From positions 62,001-126,000 of the forward strand of contig NZ_JALJRA010000014.1 in NCBI RefSeq assembly GCF_022968135.1: a stretch of 64,000 nt of DNA. Reading direction: 5' to 3'. The DNA comes from Pseudorhizobium tarimense. GTDB lineage: Bacteria > Pseudomonadota > Alphaproteobacteria > Rhizobiales > Rhizobiaceae. Below are positions 52,014-61,563 of this stretch, one piece after another. The notes beneath the pieces are model-generated. The model had not been told where the DNA came from. It ran no database searches and was given only the letters and a program-made list of their open reading frames with translations. The translations under genes and the position numbers were made by a program. Position 1 is the first letter of the stretch, and each line of letters starts with the position of its first letter.

Positions 52014-53093
52014 ATGCGGGACGGCACTATCGCAGAGGAGAGCTCGCAAGTTCGCGGCCGAAGCGAGGCCGGCGGCGCCCTTCCGTTCGCGCGAACCCGT
52101 CTGCTGTCACGTCTTCCCGACTTTCATGGTCCCACCGCGTCGGGTGTCGTTGGTTCAGGCGGCGGCCGTGGCGGTCCGGGGACTGGCGCTCTTGGCGCGC
52201 TTCGCCGCCGATCCCTATCTGCCGCCCGGCTTTCCTTATCTGACCTTCTTCCCAGCCATCATCATCACCGGCTTCGTATTCGGCATCTATCCGGCGCTCA
52301 CCTGCGCGATTCTGTGCGGCACGTCGGCCTGGTACTGGTTCATCCCGCCCTTCAACAGTTTCGTCGTCGATGGTCAGACCGTAACGGCGCTCCTCTTCTT
52401 CCTGGTGGTGGTGGGGATCAATCTCGGGCTGCCGCAACTGGCGCTTTCCGCCTATGCTTCCCAGGTTCGGGCCCGTGACGAACTTACGCGGGCGCATGAG
52501 ATGCAGCAGGTGGTGTCGCAGGAGTTCGATCACCGGATCAAGAACCTGCTGGCAACGGTTTCCGGCCTGATCTCACTGTCGCAGTAATATCGAGACGCCG
52601 GCGGAACTGGCGGGGCAGCTGCGGCAGCGGATCGGGGCGATGGGCAATTCGATCGTCATGCTGCGCGACAGCCTGCATGCGGCGAAGCGCACATGCAGGC
52701 AACCGTTTTCGCCGCGCTGGAGCCACTTGGTGTGTTGAACGGCGGGCGCGTTGACGCGAACGGGCAGAAGGTGGTGCTCAATTCCTCGGCGCTGATGGCG
52801 ATCAACCTCATTCTCCACGAGGTTGGCACGAATGCGGTGAAGTACGGCGCTCTGTCGAAGGAGCGTGGCCGGATCACCATCCAGTGGGCGCTCCTGGCGG
52901 ACGAAGGAAGCGACATGCTGCATCTGGACTGGCGGGAAGAGGGCGGGCCCTAGGTGGCGGCACCGTCGCGCACTGGCTTCGGCACCGAACTTGCGGGGCG
53001 GATGAGTGCGAGCCTGGGCGGCGTCTGCGAGTTCGTCGCGCCGGAAGGGCTTGCCGTGCGGGTGGCGATGAAAACGGATCAGGCGACGGTCTG
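52014..53093 (+). pseudogene. HWE/HisKA_2-type sensor histidine kinase with DUF4118 domain, broken
   Basis: Four frame pieces join into one kinase. From ATG 52014 frame 3 reads LPFARTRLLSRLPDFHGPTA. Near 52140 it shifts to frame 1 with DUF4118 membrane helices (PYLPPGFPYLTFFPAIIITG) and the phospho-acceptor segment QEFDHRIKNLLATVSGLISL, ending at TAA 52585-52587. Frame 2 carries ETPAELAGQLRQRIGAMGNS to about 52680. Frame 1 resumes with MQATVFAALEPLGVLNGGRV and NLILHEVGTNAVKYGALSK, meets TAG at 52951-52953 and ends TGFGTELAGRMSASLGG. At least two frameshifts and one extra stop rule out a full-length product. Confidence 0.78.
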
Positions 53094-53110
53094 AGGTCTT
53101 GCGGGCAAGA

Positions 53111-53245
53111 TCAGGACAAGATCCAGGAAATGCCACCGCCGAGAATGGCGAACACGGCCACGAGAGCCACAAATCGGCCGGTGCCGGACTGGGAATCGGT
53201 GTCGAAGAGCTTGTCCCAGAGCCCGTTCCTGTCGTGGTTGTCCAT
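53111..53245 (-). CDS. Small 44-residue membrane protein
   Basis: ATG at 53245 on the minus strand is preceded by AGGAGATGCAGG. The product starts MDNHDRNGLWDKLFDTDSQS, then has one hydrophobic helix (about 23-44, GRFVALVAVFAILGGGISWI) and ends LS. The layout (polar N-terminus, C-terminal membrane anchor) looks like a true small tail-anchored protein. I know no family name for it. Lies between the kinase remnant and rpsU region. Confidence 0.5.
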   Translation of the reverse strand: MDNHDRNGLWDKLFDTDSQSGTGRFVALVAVFAILGGGISWILS

Positions 53246-53404
53246 CCTGCATCTCCTGGCGTTCCTGCTGTCTCCCGAATAACCGGTTGAAGGGAGGAGT
53301 CAATGGCTGTCGCCCGGAGAGGCGGGTCTGGTGGCAGATGAGTTCAGCGAGGTTCAGGAAGCGCAACACAGGGTGACGAGACGTTCTTCGCCCATCTGCC
53401 GCAC

Positions 53405-53602
53405 TCAGCGCTTGGTCTTGCGCGTCTTCACCGGCTCGGGCGCCGGCTGAGCGAGGCGAAGAGCCTTCAACCGCTCCGTCTTCTTTTCACGTGCGATCGT
53501 TTCGGCATCCAGGATGTCGCGGACGACGGTATTGGTTTGCTCCGCCTTGGCCTGTGCGGACATCTTTGCCGGCTTGAAGAATTCTTCCTTGGTGGCGGTC
53601 AT
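53405..53602 (-). CDS. Hypothetical small charged protein downstream of rpsU
   Basis: 65 residues, basic and helical: TATKEEFFKPAKMSAQAKAE, a central DAETIAREKKTERLKALR and a proline/lysine-rich end (EPVKTRKTKR). ATG 53602 has AAAGGAG 8 bases upstream, clearly better than the upstream start at 53620. Separated from rpsU by a terminator, but some read-through is possible. Function unknown. Confidence 0.65.
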   Translation of the reverse strand: MTATKEEFFKPAKMSAQAKAEQTNTVVRDILDAETIAREKKTERLKALRLAQPAPEPVKTRKTKR

Positions 53603-53625
53603 GACATGCTCCTTTGGCATGAAAC

Positions 53626-53652
53626 AAAAAACGCGGCCGCCAGGGCCGCGTT
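53626..53652 (-). terminator. Intrinsic terminator after rpsU
   Basis: On the minus strand AACGCGGCC, loop CTGGC, GGCCGCGTT then a T-run: a 9-base perfect stem with T-tract, 12 bases after the rpsU stop. Confidence 0.88.
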
Positions 53653-53664
53653 GAAACTTTGGCG

Positions 53665-53907
53665 TCAGCGGCTGCGGCCGACAACCTTCTTCTTGGGGGC
53701 GGGCAACAAGCCTTCGCGCTGCATCTTCTTGCGGGCGAGCTTACGTGCGCGCCGAATGCCCTCGGCCTTTTCACGGGCGCGCTTTTCAGAGGGCTTCTCG
53801 TATGCAGTACGAGAACGGATTTCGCGGAAGAGACCTTCGCGCTGCATCTTCTTCTTCAAGACGCGAAGCGCCTGGTCGACATTGTTGTCCCTAACGAGTA
53901 CCTGCAA
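53665..53907 (-). CDS. rpsU: 30S ribosomal protein S21
   Basis: Small-subunit protein near the anti-Shine-Dalgarno end of 16S rRNA. 80 residues, very basic: [40 protein letters not shown] and [20 protein letters not shown]. The start is a TTG at 53907, supported by AAAGGAG about 8 bases upstream and by the family N-terminus ([10 protein letters not shown]). The frame stays open for 24 more codons upstream, which I treat as non-coding leader. Rhizobia have several rpsU paralogues; this one has a longer C-terminal tail. Confidence 0.92.
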   Translation of the reverse strand: MQVLVRDNNVDQALRVLKKKMQREGLFREIRSRTAYEKPSEKRAREKAEGIRRARKLARKKMQREGLLPAPKKKVVGRSR

Positions 53908-54266
53908 AAATAACTCCTTTCCGGCCAAAGGCCGTACAGACTGGGTGATCGCCTCCAGATCGATGAAGGGTCGTGACATAAATCCGCTGCCGCGACCCGG
54001 CTGCGGCCGAATGAAATCGGCTCAAGTGATGCGACGTTCCGTGCCACGGCAAACCGTCGCGGTGCGACTCGTGCGGTCGTGCTCCTGAAGGAAGACCAAA
54101 AAGCCTGGGGCTGGCGGCAGGAGTCACGGGCGACGCTTACATCCCTAACATAGAGCAATTGGCTGCGAGGGCAAGGCTAAGCAGCCAAACGGGGGACACG
54201 TAAACCCGCCTTTCCGAAGAACAACTCGGCAATCCACCGGAAATGCTGGATGCCTGCACGACCGTC

Positions 54267-54822
54267 TCAGACCGAGGCCTGCTGTTCTGCGGCGGAATGA
54301 GCATGCAAGGATCCCGACAGACGGAATGTCACCCCCTCCGGAGCGTATTCCGGTTCGGCCTCCCGTCGAAACAGGAGGCAACGAATCGAGGCGGAAACCA
54401 CGGCATTGGTGACCGCCATCGTGTTCTTGACACGGTGCAGGAGTTCCCGCCGCAGAATCTCTTCCGTCTCCTTCGCCCGCACCGTCTCGGTGGTTTCGAC
54501 GACCGTGTTGAACATGCCCGCGACCTTGCCCTCGTCATCACGCAGCGGGCTATAGCAGAAGGTAAAATACGCCTGCTCGTCATAGCCGTTGCGGTTAATC
54601 ACAAGCGGGTAGTTCTCGATGAAGGTGGATTCGCCGGCATAGGCGGAGTTGGCGATCGGTCCGATCTTGCCCCACGCTTCGGCCCAGACCTCGGCGAAGG
54701 AACGGCCGATCACCGACGGCTTTCCGCCGAGGATTCGATTATGGCCTTCAGAGAGATCGGCCATGCGGACTGCGGCCCAAGGATGTCCGGGACCAGTCAA
54801 AGGTGTCTACGATGTGGCTCAC
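54267..54822 (-). pseudogene. PAS/HWE histidine kinase, truncated and frameshifted
   Basis: From GTG 54822 the minus strand reads VSHIVDTFDWSRTSLG, the usual start of PAS-containing HWE kinases, then loses the frame within 20 codons. Another frame picks up at RILGGKPSVIGRSFAEVWAE and gives a good PAS domain (NGYDEQAYFTFCYSPLRDDE, GMFNTVVETTETV). It goes on to the kinase start ILRRELLHRVKNTMAVTNAV, but the sequence then changes (CLLFRREAEPEYAPEG) and stops with no ATPase domain. Truncation at both ends of the kinase plus a frameshift indicates a relic. Confidence 0.7.
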
Positions 54823-55086
54823 CTGGCCGCTGCCCCGTGGAAGGCTTGATACTTGCACTTAGCCCCCTAGCAGATCCGTCGCCAGTTCCGTCTCGACGGC
54901 AACCTCATGACCCGTCGGTTTCATTGACAGGGAAACTTCCTTACAGAAAAGTCTGAATATGAGAATTATTAGAAGTTACGTCGCGCAACGTCTGCCAGAT
55001 GAATGGTCGCAACGTGACGAAGGCAGCCATGTCGGAGGAGACGGGGCCGGCCAGCTCATTTCGCTTCCGGCAGGCCCCGCTCAGTG

Positions 55087-57951
55087 TCATTCGGCGGCTT
55101 CGGCGTATTCGCTCATCGGCGGGCAGGTGCAGACGAGGTTGCGGTCGCCATAGACGTTGTCGATGCGGTTGACCGGCGACCAGTATTTGTCGACGCGGAA
55201 GGAGCCAGGCGGGAAGCACGCCTGTTCGCGGCTATAAGGGCGGTCCCAGTCTCCGACGAGGTCTTCCACCGTATGCGGGGCGTTCTTCAGCGGGTTGTTC
55301 GCCTTGTCCATTCGACCGTCCTCGATGGCACGGGCTTCCTCGCGGATGGTCAGCATGGCATCGCAGAAGCGGTCGATTTCCGCCTTCGTCTCTGATTCCG
55401 TCGGCTCGATCATCAGAGTGCCGGCGACCGGCCAGCTCATGGTCGGGGCGTGGAAACCGCAGTCGATGAGACGCTTGGCGACGTCATCAACCGTGACGCC
55501 CGCCGAGACATTGAGCGGCCGGGTGTCGATGATGCATTCATGCGCCACGCGACCGTTCGCCGACTTGTAGAGCACGTCATACGCGCCCTTTAGCCGTGCC
55601 GCGATGTAGTTGGCGTTGAGGATCGCCACCTTGGTCGCCTGGGTGAGGCCTTCGCCGCCCATCATCAGGCAGTAGGACCAGGAGATCGGCAGGATCGACG
55701 GCGAGCCAAAAGGAGCGGCCGACACCGCACCCTCACGCCCGTCCTGCTCCGGATGACCAGGCAGGTAAGGGGCGAGATGCGTCTTGACGCCGATCGGCCC
55801 CATGCCCGGACCGCCGCCGCCGTGTGGGATGCAGAAGGTCTTGTGCAGGTTGAGGTGGGAGACGTCCGAGCCGATGTCGCCGGGCCGTGACAGGCCGACC
55901 ATGGCGTTCATGTTGGCACCATCGAGATAAACCTGGCCGCCGTGACGGTGGGTGATCTCGCAGATCTCCTTGACCGTTTCCTCAAAGACCCCGTGGGTCG
56001 AGGGATAGGTGATCATGCAGGCCGACAGGTTTGCGGCGTGCTGTTCGGCCTTTGCGCGGAAGTCGTCGAGGTCGACGTCGCCGTTTTCCTTGGCCTTCAC
56101 CGGCACGACCTTCATGCCGACCATCTGCGCCGACGCCGGATTGGTGCCATGCGCGGAAGTCGGGATGAGGCAGACGTCGCGATGCGTGTCACCATGGGCA
56201 ATGTGGTAGTTGCGGATCGTCAGGAGCCCCGCATATTCACCCTGCGCACCGGAATTCGGTTGCATGGAGAAGGCGTCATAGCCGGTGATCTGGCAGAGCT
56301 TGGCGGACAGGTCGTCGATCATCTCTCGGTAGCCCTGCGCCTGGTCGGCCGGCACAAAGGGATGGATGTCGGAGAATTCCGGCCAGGTGATCGGCAGCAT
56401 TTCCGCCGTCGCATTGAGCTTCATCGTGCAGGAGCCGAGCGGGATCATCGCCCGGTCGAGCGCCAGATCGCGATCCGACAGGCGGCGGATGTAGCGGGTC
56501 ATCTCGCTTTCCGCGCGGTTCATGTGGAAGATCGGATGCGTCATGTAGGCCGACTTGCGCAGCAGCTCCTGCGGCAGGCGGTAGTCGACGTCGAAGTCAG
56601 AGACCTTGAAGCTGCCGCCGAAGGCGCGCCAGACGGCTTCCAGCGTTGCGGGCCGCGTGCGCTCGTCGAGCGATATGCCGATCTTCGTCGCGCCAACCTT
56701 GCGCAGATTGACGCCTTCCGCGACGGCGGCCCGCAGGATCAGCGCCTGCATGTGCCCGACCTCGACGGTGATGGTGTCGAAGAAGCTGTCGGGCTCGATG
56801 GCGTAGCCGAGCTTCTCCAGACCCTTGGCCATCAGCACGGCCTTCTTGTGGACCTGCTGGGCGATCGCCTTCAACCCGTCTGGTCCATGGAAGACGCCGT
56901 ACATGGAGGCCATCACGGCGAGCAGGACCTGCGCGGTGCAGATGTTCGACGTCGCCTTTTCGCGGCGGATGTGCTGCTCGCGGGTCTGGAGCGAAAGACG
57001 ATAAGCGCGGTTGCCGCGTGCGTCGACGGAAACGCCGACGAGGCGACCGGGCATGGCGCGCTTATGGGCATCCTTGACCGCCATATAGGCAGCGTGCGGG
57101 CCGCCATAGCCGACCGGAACACCGAAGCGCTGTGAAGAGCCGATGGCGATATCCGCACCCATTTCGCCGGGGGACTTGAGGAGCGTGAGTGCAAAAAGGT
57201 CGGCGGCGACGGCCGCAACGGCACCGGTCTGGTGCAGGCGGGCGATCAGGCCAGTGAAGTCAAGCACATGGCCATGGGTGCCCGGATACTGGAAGATCGC
57301 GCCGAACACGTCGAGCGGATCGAGATCGGTCATCGGATCGCCGACAATCACGCTCCACCCGAGTGGTGCGGCTCGCGTCTCGATCAGCGCGATCGTCTGC
57401 GGGTGGCATTCCCTGTCGACGAAGAAGGCGGTCGCCTTCGACTTCGCCTGGCGCTGGCAGAGCGCCATGGCTTCGGCGGCGGCGGTTGCCTCGTCGAGCA
57501 GCGAGGCATTGGCGACGTCGAGGCCGGTGAGGTCCGAGATCATCGTCTGAAAGTTGAGGAGGGCCTCGAGGCGGCCCTGGGAGATCTCCGGCTGGTAGGG
57601 CGTGTAGGCCGTGTACCAGGCCGGGTTCTCCAGGATGTTGCGCTGGATCACCGGCGGCGTGATGGTGCCGTAGTAGCCCTGGCCGATCAGCGAGGTCAGC
57701 ACCTGGTTCTTGTTTGCCGTTTCACGCAGTTTGTCGAGCGCTTCCCGCTCGGTCAGCGCCGCGCCCCAGGCAAGCGGCTCCGTCTGACGAATGGAGACAG
57801 GCACCGTGGCGTCGATCATTGCATCGAGCGAGGGATAGCCGATGACCTTCAGCATCTCCGCCATTTCAGAGGGCGAGGGACCGATATGGCGCCGGTTGGC
57901 GAAGTCGTAGGGCTGGTAGTCGGTGAAGTGGAAATCGGTGCTGTCGTTCAT
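55087..57951 (-). CDS. gcvP: Glycine dehydrogenase (decarboxylating), P-protein
   Basis: PLP enzyme of the glycine cleavage system; removes CO2 from glycine and loads the aminomethyl group on GcvH. 954 residues, one-chain form with two homologous halves: N-terminal [19 protein letters not shown], and C-terminal half with [11 protein letters not shown] and the PLP lysine in [16 protein letters not shown]. Ends with [14 protein letters not shown]. Its ATG overlaps the gcvH stop by 4 bases. Last gene of gcvT-gcvH-gcvP under the riboswitch. Confidence 0.97.
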   Translation of the reverse strand: MNDSTDFHFTDYQPYDFANRRHIGPSPSEMAEMLKVIGYPSLDAMIDATVPVSIRQTEPLAWGAALTEREALDKLRETANKNQVLTSLIGQGYYGTITPPVIQRNILENPAWYTAYTPYQPEISQGRLEALLNFQTMISDLTGLDVANASLLDEATAAAEAMALCQRQAKSKATAFFVDRECHPQTIALIETRAAPLGWSVIVGDPMTDLDPLDVFGAIFQYPGTHGHVLDFTGLIARLHQTGAVAAVAADLFALTLLKSPGEMGADIAIGSSQRFGVPVGYGGPHAAYMAVKDAHKRAMPGRLVGVSVDARGNRAYRLSLQTREQHIRREKATSNICTAQVLLAVMASMYGVFHGPDGLKAIAQQVHKKAVLMAKGLEKLGYAIEPDSFFDTITVEVGHMQALILRAAVAEGVNLRKVGATKIGISLDERTRPATLEAVWRAFGGSFKVSDFDVDYRLPQELLRKSAYMTHPIFHMNRAESEMTRYIRRLSDRDLALDRAMIPLGSCTMKLNATAEMLPITWPEFSDIHPFVPADQAQGYREMIDDLSAKLCQITGYDAFSMQPNSGAQGEYAGLLTIRNYHIAHGDTHRDVCLIPTSAHGTNPASAQMVGMKVVPVKAKENGDVDLDDFRAKAEQHAANLSACMITYPSTHGVFEETVKEICEITHRHGGQVYLDGANMNAMVGLSRPGDIGSDVSHLNLHKTFCIPHGGGGPGMGPIGVKTHLAPYLPGHPEQDGREGAVSAAPFGSPSILPISWSYCLMMGGEGLTQATKVAILNANYIAARLKGAYDVLYKSANGRVAHECIIDTRPLNVSAGVTVDDVAKRLIDCGFHAPTMSWPVAGTLMIEPTESETKAEIDRFCDAMLTIREEARAIEDGRMDKANNPLKNAPHTVEDLVGDWDRPYSREQACFPPGSFRVDKYWSPVNRIDNVYGDRNLVCTCPPMSEYAEAAE

Positions 57952-58310
57952 CCGATCAGGTCCTTGTAGGCCGATTCATCAAGCAGGGCATCCGCATCGG
58001 ACGGGTTCTTGAGCTTCAGCTTGAAGAACCAGGCAGCGCCCTGGGGATCTGAGTTCACGAGCGAGGGGTCGTCTACGATCGCCTGGTTGACCTCGGTCAC
58101 CTCGCCATCCAGCGGCGCGTAGACGTCGGATGCGGCCTTGACCGATTCAACGGTAGCGGCATTGCCGTCCTTGGTCAGCTCGGCGCCGACTTCCGGCAGT
58201 TCGATGAAAACGAGATCGCCCAACTGCTCGGCGGCATGGGTGGTGATGCCGACGGTTGCGACATCGCCCTCGAGCTTCAGCCATTCGTGTTCGGCGGTGA
58301 ATTTCAGCAT
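57948..58310 (-). CDS. gcvH: Glycine cleavage system H protein
   Basis: Lipoyl carrier shuttling the aminomethyl group between GcvP and GcvT. 120 residues with the lipoyl lysine Lys58 in [23 protein letters not shown] 58310 follows CCGGAGAGAACC. The gap to gcvT is 20 bases, to gcvP a 4-base overlap. Lipoate is made by LipA, also in this window. Confidence 0.97.
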   Translation of the reverse strand: MLKFTAEHEWLKLEGDVATVGITTHAAEQLGDLVFIELPEVGAELTKDGNAATVESVKAASDVYAPLDGEVTEVNQAIVDDPSLVNSDPQGAAWFFKLKLKNPSDADALLDESAYKDLIG

Positions 58311-58330
58311 GGTTCTCTCCGGAGAATTTT

Positions 58331-59461
58331 TTAGCGTTTGTAGGTGGGCTTGATGAAGGGCAGTGCGGTCACGGTGAGCGGCAGGTACTTGCCGCGCAAC
58401 TCGGCGAAGACGCGGGTGCCGGGCTCGGCGAGCGAGGCGGGGACATAGCCCATGGCGACCGGACCCTCGACCGTCGGACCAAAGGTACCGGAGGTGACTT
58501 CACCGATCGGTGACTCGGGCGAATCCTCGGCATAGAGTACTGCGTGGGCACGCACCGGCGCCTTGCCTTCCGGCTTCAGCCCGATGCGGCGGCGAACCGG
58601 ACCTGTGGCGAAATCCTCCGCGATGCGGCCTGCACCGGGATAGCCGCCGGCGCGCTCGCCGCCCGGGCGCCGCACCTTTTGCATGGCCCATTCCAACGAG
58701 GCCTCGACCGGCGTGGTGGTGGTGTCGATGTCGTTGCCATAGAGGCAGAGGCCGGCCTCCAGCCGGAGGGAGTCGCGCGCGCCGAGACCGATCGGCTCGC
58801 ACTCCGGATGCGCCAGCAGCACCTTTGCGAGTTCTTCCGCCTTGTCCGCAGGGACGGAAATCTCGAAGCCGTCCTCGCCCGAATAGCCGGAGCGGGAAAT
58901 GATGCAGTCGGCGCCGCGGATGAAGGCGTCGCGCACGTCCATGAACTTCATCTCGGCAGCGGCGGCCCAGAGGGAGGCGAGAACACGTTCGGCCGCCGGG
59001 CCCTGGAGGGCGAGAAGCGCCCGGTCTTCGAGCAGCGTCACCTCGCAGCCAGCAAGATGCGCCTTCATATGCGCGACGTCCTGCTCCTTGCAGGCAGCAT
59101 TGACGACGACCAGCAGGTGACCGCCGCGGTTGGTGATCATCAGGTCGTCGAGAATGCCGCCGTTCTCGGCAGTAAAGAAGCCGTAGCGCTGGCGGCCGGG
59201 CTTGAGTCCAAGGACGTCGACCGGGACCAGCGTCTCCAGCGCCCGAGCTGCGTCCTCGTAGGATGCACCGAGAACGATGACCTGGCCCATGTGGGAGACG
59301 TCGAAGAGACCGGCGGCAGCGCGTGTCTGCAGGTGCTCCTTCATCACGCCCATCGGATACTGCACGGGCATGTCGTAGCCGGCGAAGGGAACCATTTTTG
59401 CGCCAAGCGACAGGTGCAGAGCGTGCAACGGGGTCTGCTTGAGGGTGGGGGAGTGGTCCAA
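58331..59461 (-). CDS. gcvT: Aminomethyltransferase, T-protein
   Basis: Moves the one-carbon unit from GcvH to tetrahydrofolate, releasing ammonia. 376 residues: [29 protein letters not shown]-type N-terminus (split here to show [17 protein letters not shown]), [23 protein letters not shown] and [20 protein letters not shown]. Start TTG 59461 is chosen because CTGGAGG lies 6 bases upstream and the following residues match relatives; the frame continues to 59494. First gene after the riboswitch. Confidence 0.93.
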   Translation of the reverse strand: MDHSPTLKQTPLHALHLSLGAKMVPFAGYDMPVQYPMGVMKEHLQTRAAAGLFDVSHMGQVIVLGASYEDAARALETLVPVDVLGLKPGRQRYGFFTAENGGILDDLMITNRGGHLLVVVNAACKEQDVAHMKAHLAGCEVTLLEDRALLALQGPAAERVLASLWAAAAEMKFMDVRDAFIRGADCIISRSGYSGEDGFEISVPADKAEELAKVLLAHPECEPIGLGARDSLRLEAGLCLYGNDIDTTTTPVEASLEWAMQKVRRPGGERAGGYPGAGRIAEDFATGPVRRRIGLKPEGKAPVRAHAVLYAEDSPESPIGEVTSGTFGPTVEGPVAMGYVPASLAEPGTRVFAELRGKYLPLTVTALPFIKPTYKR

Positions 59462-59531
59462 GAATAACCTCCAGGCTGCGCAATAGAGACGCATAAGCTC
59501 ATTTGACGGCGCAATTGCGCCCGGTTCATGA

Positions 59532-59698
59532 GCCCCCTCTGTCCTTGTCGCCTGAGATTGTTATCCCTTCGGCGTGCATCGCCCTTGTCGGCAATGCCTC
59601 TCTCCAGAGTCCTGTTAGGCCGTGCGCTGGTCCTTTTGCCTGAGAGTTTCCGGGGCGGTTGCTCCTTCGGCACCGCAATGACGCGGCTTCTCCCAACG
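59532..59698 (-). promoter_or_regulatory. Tandem glycine riboswitch upstream of gcvT
   Basis: On the minus strand two glycine aptamers follow each other. The first (about 59696-59622) has GGAGAAGC, GCCGAAGGAGCAA, CTCAGGCAAAAGGACCAG. The second (about 59612-59532) has CTCTGGAGAGAGGC, CGCCGAAGGGATAACAATCT, CAGGCGACAAGGACAGAGG. These are the conserved cores. About 70 bases then lead to the gcvT TTG. Glycine binding is expected to switch on gcvTHP. Confidence 0.93.
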
Positions 59699-59872
59699 AA
59701 CGTGCCGCCCATTATCCGTGGGACCCATTCCTTGGCAAGGGTCAAATGTCGCTGCCAGCAAGAATCTTATCGCTCACTCCAAGTGCTTGATGCGGCGCAA
59801 GGAAGCAGCCGAGGAGAATTGCTCTTTGCATGGCCGTGGGATAAGCCACGCAGACGCTTTTGGAACCCGACA

Positions 59873-60247
59873 ATGATCACCAGACCGTGGACATGGAGAA
59901 AGATGCTGCACACCCTGTGTGCACTGATGATCCTGTCGCTCGGCCTCGGCCATCAGCCGGTTCAGGCGGCGGTACCGCTTGAAGCCTTCAGCGAGCAGTA
60001 TCGGCTGCCGGACGGCACCTTTGCCGACATCTGCGCGGTCGGGCACGACGATCACGACCATGGCATCCATCCCACCTGCGAAGTCTGCAGGCTCGCGGCC
60101 TCCGTCGCGCTGCCGACGCCGGCGGGCGATGTCGGCCTGCCCCTCGACCGTGTCTTCCTGAACAATCCGCTCCGCATTGCATCGCTTACGCTCGGTTTCA
60201 CGGCGCTTGCACGGCCGACGTCACGCGGCCCGCCCCAGACGATCTGA
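59873..60247 (+). CDS. DUF2946-type secreted protein, probable metal handling
   Basis: 124 residues. A basic start (TRPWTWRKMLHTLCALM) and hydrophobic helix form a signal peptide with cleavage near VQAAVP. The mature part has a metal-like cluster HDDHDHGIHPTCEVCRL, typical of the DUF2946 proteins found near copper genes. A long in-frame run upstream overlaps the gcv riboswitch on the other strand, so ATG 59873 is used. It precedes the YcnI-PCuAC fusion by 69 bases, probably in one transcript. Confidence 0.65.
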   Translation: MITRPWTWRKMLHTLCALMILSLGLGHQPVQAAVPLEAFSEQYRLPDGTFADICAVGHDDHDHGIHPTCEVCRLAASVALPTPAGDVGLPLDRVFLNNPLRIASLTLGFTALARPTSRGPPQTI

Positions 60248-60316
60248 TTCTGGTCATCCAATCAGCAATTGATCCCGGCGCAGGCGAAAGGCCACGACCG
60301 GATGGGGATAAACATT

Positions 60317-61285
60317 ATGAAGACGACCAAGATTCTTGCGCTTTCCGCCGCGATGACGACCTCTGCCGCGAGCTCAGCCTTTGCGCATGCCACCTTCACC
60401 GAATCGACCGTCACCGCCGACAGCTATGTAGTGATGTCGCTGCAGGTGCCGCACGGCTGCGACGGCAAGGCCACCACCGAAGTCCGCATGGAGCTGCCGG
60501 AAGGCTTCGTTTTCGCCAAGCCGCAGCCAAAGCCCGGCTGGGAGCTCGAGATCGTCAAGGGCGAATACAAGAACTCCTACGACAATAACGGCACGACGGT
60601 CACCAGCGGGCCGATCGAAATCCGCTGGAAGGGCGGCGAACTGCCTGACGAGTACTACGACACCTTTGGGGTGCGCGGAAAGATTTCTGGCATCGCCGAC
60701 GGTACGGTGCTGGCTTTCCCCGCAACGCAAATGTGTGGAGCAGACGCCAGCGTCGCATGGACAGACATCGCAGCACCGGGGACCAATCCTCATTCGCTGG
60801 TAAGCCCGGCCCCGACGGTGACGGTTGTCGCACAGGAGGCTTCAGGACACGACGCGATGCACGCGCATGATGCCGCCGCGACACCCTCTAAGGTTGGCTA
60901 TCTTGAACTGGACGGCGCCTATGTTCGCGCCATGCTGCCGGGCCAGCCGGTTGGTGGCGGCTTCGTCACCATCAAGAACACCGGGGGCGAGGATGATCGA
61001 TTGGTCTCTGCCGCGTCGCCCGCTGCCGGTGCCGTGGAGCTGCACGAGATGGCGATGCAGGGCGAGGTGATGCGGATGCGCAAGCTGGAAGACGGCATCC
61101 CGGTCCCGGCAGGCGAGACCGTAGAGCTGACGTCCGGCGGCCTGCACATGATGTTCATGCAGGTGAAGACGCCGTTCAAGGAGGGCGACAGCGTGCCCGT
61201 CACGCTGACGTTCGAGAAGGCAGGCAGCGTCGACCTGACGCTGCCGGTCAAGAGTGCTGCACCGAGCGGGCACTCGCACAACTGA
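60317..61285 (+). CDS. YcnI-PCuAC fusion, periplasmic copper chaperone
   Basis: 322 residues. Signal peptide (1 to about 24, cleavage after SSAFA). The mature protein starts with His (HATFTEST), as in YcnI proteins where the N-terminal His binds copper, followed by the conserved PGWELEIVKG. DUF1775 spans about 25-165. A His/Met-rich linker (GHDAMHAHDA) leads to a PCuAC domain (about 195-315) with ELHEMAMQGEVMRMR and GGLHMMFMQ, the H-x-M copper ligands. A His-containing tail ends it. Start ATG 60317 has GGGGAT upstream; ATG 60302 is possible. A hairpin terminator follows. Confidence 0.88.
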   Translation: MKTTKILALSAAMTTSAASSAFAHATFTESTVTADSYVVMSLQVPHGCDGKATTEVRMELPEGFVFAKPQPKPGWELEIVKGEYKNSYDNNGTTVTSGPIEIRWKGGELPDEYYDTFGVRGKISGIADGTVLAFPATQMCGADASVAWTDIAAPGTNPHSLVSPAPTVTVVAQEASGHDAMHAHDAAATPSKVGYLELDGAYVRAMLPGQPVGGGFVTIKNTGGEDDRLVSAASPAAGAVELHEMAMQGEVMRMRKLEDGIPVPAGETVELTSGGLHMMFMQVKTPFKEGDSVPVTLTFEKAGSVDLTLPVKSAAPSGHSHN

Positions 61286-61302
61286 TCGCGGGCCGCGGCA
61301 TG

Positions 61303-61328
61303 CCGCCCGCCGCAATCGCAGCGGGCGG
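61303..61328 (+). terminator. Intrinsic terminator after the copper-chaperone gene
   Basis: CCGCCCGC, 10-base loop, GCGGGCGG, then TCTTCTC. The stem is strong, the T-tract weak. 17 bases after the stop. Confidence 0.6.
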
Positions 61329-61563
61329 TCTTCTCGGAGCCCGATTGGAGCGCATCACCCCTCGGAGTGCCGCCGCATCCGGCACGAGTTCTGGCGAGCG
61401 ATCGTAAGGTCTTGTTTAAGGCCACGCGCTAACGTGGCCGCCATCCGGTTCTGCTGACGATGGTGAGGCTCCCATTCGCACCGAAGACAAAGACGTTGAA
61501 CTTTCCGTACGGCGGCTGAGCAGCCTTGGCGAGATCGACGCCGTCGCATCGGCATGGAAGGCG

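Noticed and set aside
53908-53979. 24-codon N-terminal extension of rpsU
   Set aside because: The S21 family starts at the TTG with a good Shine-Dalgarno sequence; the upstream part has no S21 resemblance.
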